The translations under genes were made by a program, and so were the position numbers. A stretch of 64,000 nucleotides of DNA, taken from NCBI RefSeq assembly GCF_001645385.1, contig NZ_LVHI01000012.1, forward strand, positions 734,169 through 798,168, given 5' to 3'. The notes below the pieces were generated by a model. It did no database searches. It saw only the letters and a list, made by a program, of their open reading frames with translations, and was not told where the DNA came from. The DNA is from Rhodococcoides kyotonense. GTDB lineage: Bacteria; Actinomycetota; Actinomycetes; Mycobacteriales; Mycobacteriaceae. Position 1 is the first letter of the stretch. Every line of letters begins with the position of its first letter. This document shows positions 28,098-35,843 of the stretch, in pieces.

Positions 28098-29414
28098 ATG
28101 CGTAACACGGGGGCACTGCGCGCCGCAGTGATCGGTTCATCGGCGTTGTTGTTCTTCGCTGCTTTCTCCATTCCTGCCTCGGCTGCCCCCGAGGGAACCG
28201 TCGTGCAGGGTTCCGCGGATCAGCTTCCGCAGGAACTCGCCGACGCGGTGATCCGCGATCTGAAGATCTCGCCGCAGGAGTATTTGGACCGCGCTGCACG
28301 CGCGCAGGAATTGTCGACGTACGCATCCGATTTCCGCGCCTCGCGTCCCGGTGATTTCGCGGGCGCCTGGATCGGCGAGGACGGTGAGGCCGTGGTCGCC
28401 GTGACGTCGCAGGACGCTGCGCGCGCCGTCGCGAAAGACGGATTCGGCACCGAGCAGCGCCCCGTGTCGGCGGACGGTCTGGAACAGTCGCTGGGCGAAC
28501 TGAACAAGTGGGTGGCGTCGCTGCCTCGTGAGGTCTCGAGTCAGATCAACGGAACCTCGATCGACTTTCTCGACAACCGAGTCGTCATCGACATCGCGAA
28601 CAGCGACATCGGACGCGCACTCAACCTCCCGACTCTGCTGGCCAATCTGAAGGTCAATCTGTCTCCTGGCGGACAGCAGCCGGCCGACCCGTCGCCGATG
28701 GGTGGAGACACCTACATCACGACGTCTGCCCCCATCTCCGAGGTGCCGACCACCGACATCAGCATCTGCTCGTTCGGGTTCAATGCCGTCGACGGTTCCG
28801 GCAATCCGGTCAATCTGAGTGCGGGACATTGCAATCCGAATGCGGAGACAGGTGCAGGCGGCGCCCCGGTGTACTTGCCGAACCCCGCTGACGTACACAA
28901 CAGCACGCAGATCGGGCAGTTCCAGCGTTCGAGCCTCGGCACGGGCAATGCGCTCGACTGGTCGGTCATCTCGTTGAACGACAAGGCAGTTCAGTCCGGA
29001 CTCGACCGCCCGACCGTGCGCGGCGCCAACGGCAGCACCGTAACCATCACCGGCTCCGCCGATCCCGTTGTGGGAGCGCCGGTGTGCAAGTCGGGTCAGT
29101 CGTCGTCGTTCACGTGCGGTGTCATCGCAGCCGACCGCGTCGAGACACAGCTGTTCATGGACGACGGCACCAGCCGTACCGTCCGCGGATTCGCCAGTAC
29201 CGCATGCACTCTGTCCGGTGACAGTGGTGGCGCGATCGTGACGGGCACGCTCGCTCTCGGTGTCACCAGTGGCTCGAACAGCGGTGGCGCGCCGAACTGC
29301 ACCGAAGCCAACATCACGCTCGCCCACTTCGGTGGCACTGCGAGCCTGGGCATTCCGATCAACGCCATCGCAGCGGAAACCGGTACGACGGTGCGGACCG
29401 CTCCGGTCGACTAG
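28098..29414 (+). CDS. Secreted chymotrypsin-fold (S1) serine protease with propeptide
   Basis: A 438-residue precursor. A signal peptide ends near residue 29 (IPASAAPEG). A propeptide of about 170 residues precedes the protease domain. The catalytic triad is visible as His in LSAGHC, Asp in ALDWSV and Ser in LSGDSGGAI, with paired cysteines (CSFGF and AGHC, then CKSGQ and FTCGV, then TACTL and PNCTE) typical of streptogrisin/alpha-lytic-type enzymes. GAAGGGA precedes the ATG. It is the last gene before a strong terminator and may share expression with the Hsp70-like/LuxR group upstream. The substrate is unknown. Confidence 0.85.
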   Translation: MRNTGALRAAVIGSSALLFFAAFSIPASAAPEGTVVQGSADQLPQELADAVIRDLKISPQEYLDRAARAQELSTYASDFRASRPGDFAGAWIGEDGEAVVAVTSQDAARAVAKDGFGTEQRPVSADGLEQSLGELNKWVASLPREVSSQINGTSIDFLDNRVVIDIANSDIGRALNLPTLLANLKVNLSPGGQQPADPSPMGGDTYITTSAPISEVPTTDISICSFGFNAVDGSGNPVNLSAGHCNPNAETGAGGAPVYLPNPADVHNSTQIGQFQRSSLGTGNALDWSVISLNDKAVQSGLDRPTVRGANGSTVTITGSADPVVGAPVCKSGQSSSFTCGVIAADRVETQLFMDDGTSRTVRGFASTACTLSGDSGGAIVTGTLALGVTSGSNSGGAPNCTEANITLAHFGGTASLGIPINAIAAETGTTVRTAPVD

Positions 29415-29449
29415 TCCACTTCGGCTCGACTAGTCCACTTAGCTCGAGA

Positions 29450-29488
29450 ATGGGCCATCGCAGCACGTGCTGCGGTGGCCCATTTTTT
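29450..29488 (+). terminator. Rho-independent terminator after the protease gene
   Basis: A 17-bp stem with a single wobble pair (arms 29450-29466 and 29467-29483, folding back with a minimal loop) is followed by a run of six T. This is one of the few T-tailed terminators in the window and marks the end of the Hsp70-like/LuxR/protease group. Confidence 0.9.
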
Positions 29489-29719
29489 GGTCTCCGTGCG
29501 GTTCGTGGCAGACGCTCACCATTTCGTCAGACGCGCGCTTGTTTGCTAGCCATTCGCCGCGCGGCTAGCGAATCGGTGAGCGTCTACGGCCGGGGTGTCG
29601 ACACAGACTGCAGAAACCGGCAATTCGGTTCGTGCGCCATATAATTCGTTTCGCACACTACGAGCTCGACCCCCTCGAATATCCCCGACGAACTCGTCGC
29701 CGAACAGATACGGAATCAC
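29489..29719. other. Intergenic stretch with a long imperfect inverted repeat and a TATAAT box
   Basis: Arms at 29510-29526 and 29569-29585 pair at 15 of 17 positions, and GCTAGC occurs twice inside, so the stretch 29510-29585 can fold into one extended hairpin. A perfect TATAAT lies at 29640-29645, unusual in this GC-rich genome, pointing to a promoter for the small ORF that follows. No larger protein-coding frame is convincing here. Confidence 0.5.
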
Positions 29720-29818
29720 ATGCTTGGACTGCTTGGAGTTGCGTTCGACCTCATCGGCTACGCCGTGACCATCATCGCCGAAGGGATCAAACTCTCCTCC
29801 CCCGGCACGTTCAACTGA
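29720..29818 (+). CDS. Possible 32-residue hydrophobic peptide
   Basis: A 32-codon ORF beginning MLGLLGVAFDLIGYAVTIIA and ending LSSPGTFN, with one potential membrane or amphipathic helix and a short polar tail. A perfect TATAAT lies 75 bp upstream, a weak CGGA ribosome-binding site precedes the ATG, and a terminator lies 18 bp downstream. Those three signals together suggest a real short transcript. It could encode a small membrane peptide or be part of a non-coding RNA. No homologue is recognised. Confidence 0.4.
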   Translation: MLGLLGVAFDLIGYAVTIIAEGIKLSSPGTFN

Positions 29819-29835
29819 ACTGGCCCCGTACACAA

Positions 29836-29877
29836 CTCAGGCCCGTCACCACGGAGGTGACGGGCCTGAGTTTGTTT
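29836..29877. terminator. Terminator between the small ORF and the secreted-protein gene
   Basis: A perfect 15-bp stem (29836-29850 and 29856-29870) with a 5-nt loop is followed on the plus strand by TTTGTTT. The T-rich side is downstream for the plus strand, so it best serves a transcript coming from the 29640 promoter, while also stopping the convergent minus-strand gene ending at 29889. Confidence 0.8.
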
Positions 29878-29888
29878 GGCGCTACGAA

Positions 29889-30590
29889 TCAGTTCGCAAA
29901 CTTGGTGGTCCCGGGGGGAGCAATCAGAGTGTTCACCAGGTCGACGCCGGCAATCACGAGCGTCGGTCCGCCAGCTGTGATTGTTCCGGCTAGTGCGCCG
30001 ATTGGCGCGCCGATCAGGGCGCCCCCGATGCACGTAAGAACAGCGGCGGGAATTCCGACGACCGTAAGGGCGGGCGGCGTTCCGCCGATGAGGCAACCGA
30101 CACCTGCTCCGACGATGGATCCGCTCAAACTACCGATTGCGGTCGCGAGCGCCAGCTGGGACGAGAACGTCTGCTGAGCCTTCAAGTTCTCATCGGGGGA
30201 CGCAACGGTATTTACAGCCGGAAGGTCGCTAGAACGAAGCGAAGCCTTGTTGAAGTCGAGCTGCGGGACCAGGCGGAGCGTCTTGCCGTCGTTGTCGACG
30301 TTCTGCTCGTACGGGAAGTTGAGGCCACCGAGGTTGAAGGACAACGGCAGGGTGACGAGGACCTTGTCGGCCTGGTCGAGAACGTCGACCGTCTTGCCGT
30401 CGTCGGCGACCTTGAAGACACCGGCGTCGATCGTCGTGACGATCGTGCGGTCCTCGAGGTGCGACTCGTAGTTGACGTCGCCCGACTGCGCGGGAGCGTC
30501 TGCGGCCGGGTCTGCATAGGCAGTTCCGCTGGCGAGTCCCATCGCGGAGGCAACGAATGCCGCCGTAACGACCAGTTTGCTGAGTTTCAT
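29889..30590 (-). CDS. Secreted or surface protein with Gly-rich hydrophobic C-terminus
   Basis: A 233-residue protein. A signal peptide (LVVTAAFVASAMGLASGTAYA) is cleaved near residue 26. A polar, beta-rich middle (FKVADDGKTVDVLDQADKVL) follows, then a hydrophobic Gly/Ala/Ile-rich region from about residue 145 (GSLSGSIVGAGVGCLIGG and ALIGAPIGALAGTITAGG) that could insert into a membrane or outer layer. I recognise this layout from exported actinobacterial proteins of unknown function but cannot assign a role. The gene is isolated between a terminator and a 500-bp upstream gap. Confidence 0.7.
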   Translation of the reverse strand: MKLSKLVVTAAFVASAMGLASGTAYADPAADAPAQSGDVNYESHLEDRTIVTTIDAGVFKVADDGKTVDVLDQADKVLVTLPLSFNLGGLNFPYEQNVDNDGKTLRLVPQLDFNKASLRSSDLPAVNTVASPDENLKAQQTFSSQLALATAIGSLSGSIVGAGVGCLIGGTPPALTVVGIPAAVLTCIGGALIGAPIGALAGTITAGGPTLVIAGVDLVNTLIAPPGTTKFAN

Positions 30591-31126
30591 GTCGAGATTG
30601 TTCCGTTTCTATGCAGGAGCCTGGCTGTACTGATCATGAGGGGGCCCGTCGACGCAGAAACACCCCTGACTTGAATCCGCGAATATGTCGGTGCTGCAGC
30701 AGCATAACGTACAAGTCGGACCGCGCGTTATCGTCTTGCCACCTTCCCGAGTCCGTTTCTTTGCAAAGGCCCTGCAAAGCACAGGAAAATGCCAGCGCAC
30801 AGTTTCGATGCCCTCAATTTCAGGGGCAAACGTGACCCGTTCGAGACCTCGCGGTGAACGCAATGAACGCAACTTAGGTCTGCCTTCCGATTCACCCTGT
30901 CGGGGCCTGGGAATAACGTGAGCCGTCGGACGCTACCTACTGACCGGTTCAGCCCACCGCGACGAAGGTCGATCCGCAGAACTACCTGCACCGCCCTCGC
31001 CGGGCGGTGCGAAGTTACTCGTCAGTACACCGAAGTTGTTACTGGTGGGTAACTTGGCTACGCTTAGGCTGATGGGGCTGACCCGAGGTGGCTCTCCTTG
31101 CTGCCGATGAACGAAAGGCCGCTTAC
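30591..31126. other. Long intergenic region between divergent genes
   Basis: This 536-bp stretch contains no convincing gene. Its right end holds the promoter of the Fe-S reductase gene, with a small palindrome. The left part has lower GC than its surroundings (for example around 30685-30800) and presumably holds the promoter of the minus-strand secreted-protein gene; no other structure stands out. Confidence 0.5.
31036..31064 (+). promoter_or_regulatory. Predicted promoter with overlapping palindrome before the Fe-S reductase gene
   Basis: TTGTTA at 31036-31041 and TACGCT at 31059-31064 are separated by 17 bp. The palindrome GTTAC-N6-GTAAC at 31038-31053 overlaps the -35 box and spacer, and an extra GTTAC half-site lies at 31014-31018. 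The arrangement would suit a repressor; its identity is unknown. Confidence 0.4.
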
Positions 31127-34100
31127 ATGAACGCCCTGACGATCACGTTGGGCACGGTCGGTGCGCTGTTGAGTCTCGTGTGTTGGTACGCGTTCATTCG
31201 CGGCGCACTGCGGATGTTCAACATCGTCCGACTCGGCCAACCTGCTCCGGACCGTTGGCGTCCGATCGTCCCTCGCTTCAAGCAGATGGTCGTCGAGTTC
31301 CTGGCTCACACCAAGATGGTCAAGTTCCGGACCGTCGGTTGGGCGCACTGGCTCGTCATGATCGGCTTCATGCTGGGCGCGGTCGTGTGGTTCGAGGCCT
31401 ACGGCCAGACGTTCAACCCCGAGTTCCACTGGCCACTCGTGGGCAACACGGCGGTCTACCACCTCCTGGACGAGATCCTCGGCCTCGGAACGGTCATCGG
31501 TATCACGACGCTGATCATCATTCGTCAGCTGAACCACCCCCGTAAGCCCGAGCGTCAGTCGCGCTTCGCCGGGTCGCGCTTCCAGGCCGCCTACTTCGTC
31601 GAAGCCGTCGTCCTCATCGAGGGTCTCGGCATGATCTTCGTGAAGGCCGGCAAGATCGCCACCTACGGTCACGCCAATGCGTGGACCGATTTCTTCACGA
31701 TGAACCTCGCGAAGCTGCTGCCCGCGAGCCCCAACATGGTTGCGGTCTTCGCGTTCGTCAAGCTGATGTCCGGCATGATCTGGCTCTACATCGTCGGCAC
31801 CCGCATCAACTGGGGTGTCGCGTGGCACCGCTTCACAGCATTCCCCAACATCTACTTCAAGCGCATGGACGACGGCACCGTGGCTCTCGGCCCGGCCAAG
31901 CCGATGATGTCCGGCGGCAAGGTCCTCGAGATGGAGGAAGCCGACCCCGACGTCGACGCGTTCGGCGCGGGCAAGATCGAGGACTTCAGCTGGAAGGGCT
32001 GGCTCGACTTCACCACCTGCACCGAGTGTGGCCGCTGCCAGTCGCAGTGCCCCGCGTGGAACACCGGCAAGCCGCTGTCTCCGAAGCTGCTCATCATGTC
32101 GCTGCGCGACCACAGCCACGCCAAGGCGCCGTACCTCCTCGCCGGCGGCAAGAAGGATCTCGGCGGTGACGAGGTGGGTCTCGTCGACGCCGACGGCAAC
32201 CCGGATCAGACGAAGCTCGACCGGATCCCGCAGGCTGCGCGCGACGAAGCCGATCGCAAGCTCGTCGCCGACGCAGTCGAGGGCGGCATCATCGATCCCG
32301 AGGTTCTGTGGAGCTGCACCACGTGTGGCGCCTGCGTCGAGCAGTGCCCGGTGGACATCGAGCACGTCGACCACATCATCGACATGCGTCGTTACCAGGT
32401 CCTCATCGAGTCGGAGTTCCCGACCGAGTTGGCGGGCCTGTTCAAGAACCTCGAGAACAAGGGCAACCCCTGGGGCCAGAACTCGAAGGACCGTCTCAAC
32501 TGGATCAACGAGATGGACTTCGACATCCCGGTCTTCGGACAGGACGCCGACTCGTTCCAGGATTACGAGTACCTCTTCTGGGTCGGCTGCGCCGGCGCCT
32601 ACGAGGACCGCGCGAAGAAGACCACGAAGGCCGTCGCCGAACTGCTCGCGACCGCGGGCGTGAAGTTCATGGTGCTCGGCGCCGACGAGACCTGCACCGG
32701 TGACTCGGCCCGCCGCGCCGGCAACGAGTTCCTGTTCCAGCAGCTCGCGATGCAGAACATCGAAACGCTCAACACCGTGTTCGACGGCGTCTCCCGGGAG
32801 AAGCGGAAGATCGTCGTCACCTGTGCACACTGCTTCAACGCGCTCGGCAACGAGTACCCGCAGGTCGGCGGCGACTACGAGGTGGTTCACCACACGCAGC
32901 TGCTCAACCGTCTCGTGCGGCAGAAGAAGCTCATCCCGGTCGCCTCGGTCAGCCAGGACATCACCTATCACGACCCGTGCTACCTGGGCCGTCACAACAA
33001 GGTGTACGACGCTCCCCGCGAGCTGATGGCCGCGTCCGGCTCCAACCTGAAAGAGATGCCGCGTCACGGTGAGCGGTCCATGTGCTGTGGTGCCGGTGGT
33101 GCCCGCATGTGGATGGAAGAGAACATCGGCAAGCGCATCAACATCGACCGGGTCGACGAAGCGCTCGAGACCAACCCCAAGAAGATCGCCACGGGTTGCC
33201 CGTTCTGCCGCGTCATGCTCACCGACGGTGTCACGGCACGTCAGGAAGGCGGCGCACACGAAGGCGTCGAGGTCGTCGACGTCGCGCAGCTGATGCTCGA
33301 GTCGATCACCCGCGTCGACTCGTCGGTCCTCAGCGAGAACATCAAGGTCGTTCCCCGCGAGCTCACCCCGGAAGAGAAGCTCGAGTCCGAGAAGATCGCG
33401 GAGGTCGAGGAGAAGGGCCGCGTCGAGGAGGTCGAGGTCGCTGCCGAGGGTGTCGATCCCGAGGAAGCTACCGAGAAGGCACAGCCCGCCAAGGCGGCAG
33501 GCGGCCTGAAGATGAAGGGCCTCGCGAAGGCACCGGGAGCCAAGGCGCCCGGGGCGAAGGCGCCAGGAGCGAAGTCCGAGAACGCCGACGGTGACACGGC
33601 GGCCGACGCATCGAAGCCCAAGGGTCTCGGTCTTGCCGGCGGCGCGAAGGCTCCCGGCGGTAAGGGTCTTCAGGTCAAGGGCAAGGCACCGGGCGCGAAG
33701 TCTGCGGCACCGAAGCCTGCCGAACCCGCAGCAGCAGAGTCGACGGCCGACGCGACGTCGGAGGCACCTGCCGAAGCGACGGAGACGAAGCCGACCGTCA
33801 AGCCCAAGGGTCTCGCCGTGAAGTCGGGCTTCAAGAAGCCGGGCGCCAAGGCACCCGGCAAGCCTGCGGCAGCTGCGGCGCCGACGGCCGAGGCAACCCC
33901 GGCACCGACGGCCGAGACAGCCGATGCGCCCGCAGACGCTCCGGCCGAGTCGACCGATACGTCGGCAGCGCCTGCGTCCGAGTCGATGCCGACGGTCAAG
34001 CCCAAGGGTCTCGCCGTGAAGTCCGGCTTCAAGAAGCCAGGCGCCAAGGCACCCGGGAAGCCTGCCGCAGCACCTGCGCCCGCGGCGGAACCTGAGCCCG

Positions 34101-34606
34101 CGGCAGGACCACAGGCTCCCGCCGAGGCCACATCGGAAGCCCCAGCGAATGTGCCTACCGAGGCGAGCGCACCGGAGTCAGCTGCTACCGAGGCGAGCGC
34201 ACCGGAGTCAGCTGCACCCGAGGCAACGACGTCGGAGACGTCGGCACCGGTTCAGGAGTCGAAGCCGACCGTCAAGGCCAAGGGTCTCGCCGTGAAGTCG
34301 GGCTACAAGAAGCCAGGCGCCAAGGCACCCGGTAAGCCTGCAGCAGCCCCGGCGTCTGCCGAGCCTGCCGCGGAACCGGCCGAACCGGCTGCGCCGACCC
34401 AGCCGACCCAGGAAGCGGAGGCACCTACCGAATCCGAGCCGACCACCCCGGCTCAGGAGACGAACGCGCCGGAGTCGACGGCAACCGAGACGACGCCGGA
34501 AGCACCTGCCGAGACGTCGAACGGGGATGCTCCGGCTCCCCCGGCGGCGAAGCCCGGTGGACTCGTCTTCCGTGCCGGAGCGAAAGCACCCGGTCGACGG
34601 AAGTAA
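31127..34606 (+). CDS. Membrane Fe-S reductase (heterodisulfide-reductase-like, Rv0338c type) with Lys/Ala/Pro tail
   Basis: A 1159-residue protein. About five N-terminal membrane helices span residues 1-230. Two 4Fe-4S motifs follow: CTECGRCQSQCPAW near residue 300 and CTTCGACVEQCPVD near residue 400. Next come CCG-type domains (CAGAYED, CAHCFN, DPCYLGRH and MCCGAGGARMW). Residues from about 745 onward form a low-complexity tail with three copies of a block beginning GLAVKSGFKKPGAKAPGKPA or GLAVKSGYKKPGAKAPGKPA. M. tuberculosis Rv0338c, an essential protein of this family, is much shorter. ATG 31127 has GAAAGG upstream; GTG 31088 is an alternative. It probably moves electrons between a membrane quinone pool and an unknown partner. 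Confidence 0.85.
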   Translation: MNALTITLGTVGALLSLVCWYAFIRGALRMFNIVRLGQPAPDRWRPIVPRFKQMVVEFLAHTKMVKFRTVGWAHWLVMIGFMLGAVVWFEAYGQTFNPEFHWPLVGNTAVYHLLDEILGLGTVIGITTLIIIRQLNHPRKPERQSRFAGSRFQAAYFVEAVVLIEGLGMIFVKAGKIATYGHANAWTDFFTMNLAKLLPASPNMVAVFAFVKLMSGMIWLYIVGTRINWGVAWHRFTAFPNIYFKRMDDGTVALGPAKPMMSGGKVLEMEEADPDVDAFGAGKIEDFSWKGWLDFTTCTECGRCQSQCPAWNTGKPLSPKLLIMSLRDHSHAKAPYLLAGGKKDLGGDEVGLVDADGNPDQTKLDRIPQAARDEADRKLVADAVEGGIIDPEVLWSCTTCGACVEQCPVDIEHVDHIIDMRRYQVLIESEFPTELAGLFKNLENKGNPWGQNSKDRLNWINEMDFDIPVFGQDADSFQDYEYLFWVGCAGAYEDRAKKTTKAVAELLATAGVKFMVLGADETCTGDSARRAGNEFLFQQLAMQNIETLNTVFDGVSREKRKIVVTCAHCFNALGNEYPQVGGDYEVVHHTQLLNRLVRQKKLIPVASVSQDITYHDPCYLGRHNKVYDAPRELMAASGSNLKEMPRHGERSMCCGAGGARMWMEENIGKRINIDRVDEALETNPKKIATGCPFCRVMLTDGVTARQEGGAHEGVEVVDVAQLMLESITRVDSSVLSENIKVVPRELTPEEKLESEKIAEVEEKGRVEEVEVAAEGVDPEEATEKAQPAKAAGGLKMKGLAKAPGAKAPGAKAPGAKSENADGDTAADASKPKGLGLAGGAKAPGGKGLQVKGKAPGAKSAAPKPAEPAAAESTADATSEAPAEATETKPTVKPKGLAVKSGFKKPGAKAPGKPAAAAAPTAEATPAPTAETADAPADAPAESTDTSAAPASESMPTVKPKGLAVKSGFKKPGAKAPGKPAAAPAPAAEPEPAAGPQAPAEATSEAPANVPTEASAPESAATEASAPESAAPEATTSETSAPVQESKPTVKAKGLAVKSGYKKPGAKAPGKPAAAPASAEPAAEPAEPAAPTQPTQEAEAPTESEPTTPAQETNAPESTATETTPEAPAETSNGDAPAPPAAKPGGLVFRAGAKAPGRRK

Positions 34607-34624
34607 CCTGGCACCTTTTTCACC

Positions 34625-34666
34625 GACTTCGCCCCCGCGCTCGCGTCAGAGCCCGGGGGCGAAGTC
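34625..34666 (+). terminator. Hairpin after the Fe-S reductase gene
   Basis: Arms 34625-34637 and 34654-34666 form a perfect 13-bp stem (GACTTCGCCCCCG) with a 16-nt loop, 18 bp past the stop codon. There is no T-run. Confidence 0.65.
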
Positions 34667-34777
34667 GTCAACGGGGGTGCTTGGTCCGCGATCGCCGAGT
34701 TATCCACAGGCACATACTTTGTCCACATTTTTCGAATCGGTCTTGTTCGACGCTGAATCCGACGCCACTATTCGCTC

Positions 34778-35719
34778 ATGACTCGCATCGTCTCCCGATC
34801 CGACGCCCTTGCCCGCGGATTTTCCGACGCCGAACTGCAGCGTTACTGCCGCACCAAAGCGTGGCGTCGGCTCCGCCCCGGAAAGTTCGTCAGCCGAAGC
34901 GAATTCGACACACTGTCCGCGACGGAGAAGCACAGGGTCGTCGCGGAAGCTGTGTACAAATCGGCGACCGCAGACGATACGGTCGTCAGCCACGTCAGCG
35001 CTGCGGTGTTCCACGGCCTCGACGTCGAAGCATCCGATCTTCGACGAGTTCACCTCACCCGCAACCGAATCGGCGGTAGTCGAAAGAGCAAGCTACGCAT
35101 CGTGCACGCGGCGGCGTACTCTCCATCCGAAGTCACGCTTGTCGACGGTGTACGAGTCACGACGCTTGCCCGCACGATCGCGGACATCGGCCGGTCCTTG
35201 ACCTTCGAGAACGCGGTCTGCCTTGCAGATCTCGCCGCACGCAGAAAAAAGCTCACGCGCGACCAGGTCCTCGCAGTGCTCGATGCATGCCCGACCCATC
35301 CCGACAACAGGAAAGCGCGTCGGGTAGCGAATTTCATGGACGGTAGGGCCGAGAGTGGCGGCGAATCGCTCTGCCGCATCGTGCTGCACGAGTTGGGTTA
35401 CGCCCCAAGACTTCAGGTAGGTCTTGCCGACGCGGACGGAGAATTCGCTCGGGTCGACTTCTACCTCGACGACATCTTCACCGTCGTCGAGTTCGACGGC
35501 CGAATCAAGTACGGCCGACTCGTGCCCGAGGGTCAGACACCGTCCGACGTCGCATGGAAGGAGAAGCGACGCGAGGACCGAATCCGTTCGGGCGGTGCGC
35601 AGGTGGTGCGCCTGACGTACGACGACCTGCAGCACCCCGAACGGATCGCACGCACCATTCGCGCCGCCGCAGACCGCGCGCGGAAATCCCCGCCGCCGAC
35701 GCTGACGATCGGTCGATAG
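34778..35719 (+). CDS. AbiEi-like winged-helix protein with PD-(D/E)XK (DUF559-like) C-terminal domain
   Basis: A 313-residue protein. The N-terminal 60 residues (SRSDALARGFSDAELQRYC then KAWRRLRPGKFV) form the winged helix found in AbiEi-type antitoxins. The C-terminal part has a nuclease-like core: ESLCRIVL, ARVDFYLDD and VVEFDGRIKYG supply the Glu, Asp and E-x-D/K positions, followed by EKRREDRIRSGG. This combination is common in actinobacteria, usually without a linked AbiEii toxin; none lies nearby here. ACTATTCG just before the ATG may be a leaderless -10 region. The role is unproven; a DNA-binding or nuclease function is likely. Confidence 0.7.
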   Translation: MTRIVSRSDALARGFSDAELQRYCRTKAWRRLRPGKFVSRSEFDTLSATEKHRVVAEAVYKSATADDTVVSHVSAAVFHGLDVEASDLRRVHLTRNRIGGSRKSKLRIVHAAAYSPSEVTLVDGVRVTTLARTIADIGRSLTFENAVCLADLAARRKKLTRDQVLAVLDACPTHPDNRKARRVANFMDGRAESGGESLCRIVLHELGYAPRLQVGLADADGEFARVDFYLDDIFTVVEFDGRIKYGRLVPEGQTPSDVAWKEKRREDRIRSGGAQVVRLTYDDLQHPERIARTIRAAADRARKSPPPTLTIGR

Positions 35720-35843
35720 CTGGAACCTCTCCTGCAGAGCTGGCACCTCCCTTGCTGAGCTGGCATGCCCAATTGCGTCCGAGCAGAGAGGCGAGCTCGA
35801 CAACAGCGGTGCTAGCTACCCCGCAGCTCCCGACCTCCCCCGA

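Noticed and set aside
29408..29440. Short direct repeat TCGACTAGTCCACTT at the end of the protease gene
   Set aside because: Two copies only, the first containing the stop codon. It looks like a small local duplication without further signal.
29632..30177. A 181-codon plus-strand frame in the intergenic region
   Set aside because: It runs through a terminator and then antisense to the secreted-protein gene. Its composition is not protein-like.
31064..33259. A 731-codon minus-strand frame
   Set aside because: Antisense to the Fe-S reductase, whose cysteine motifs and membrane helices are clear.
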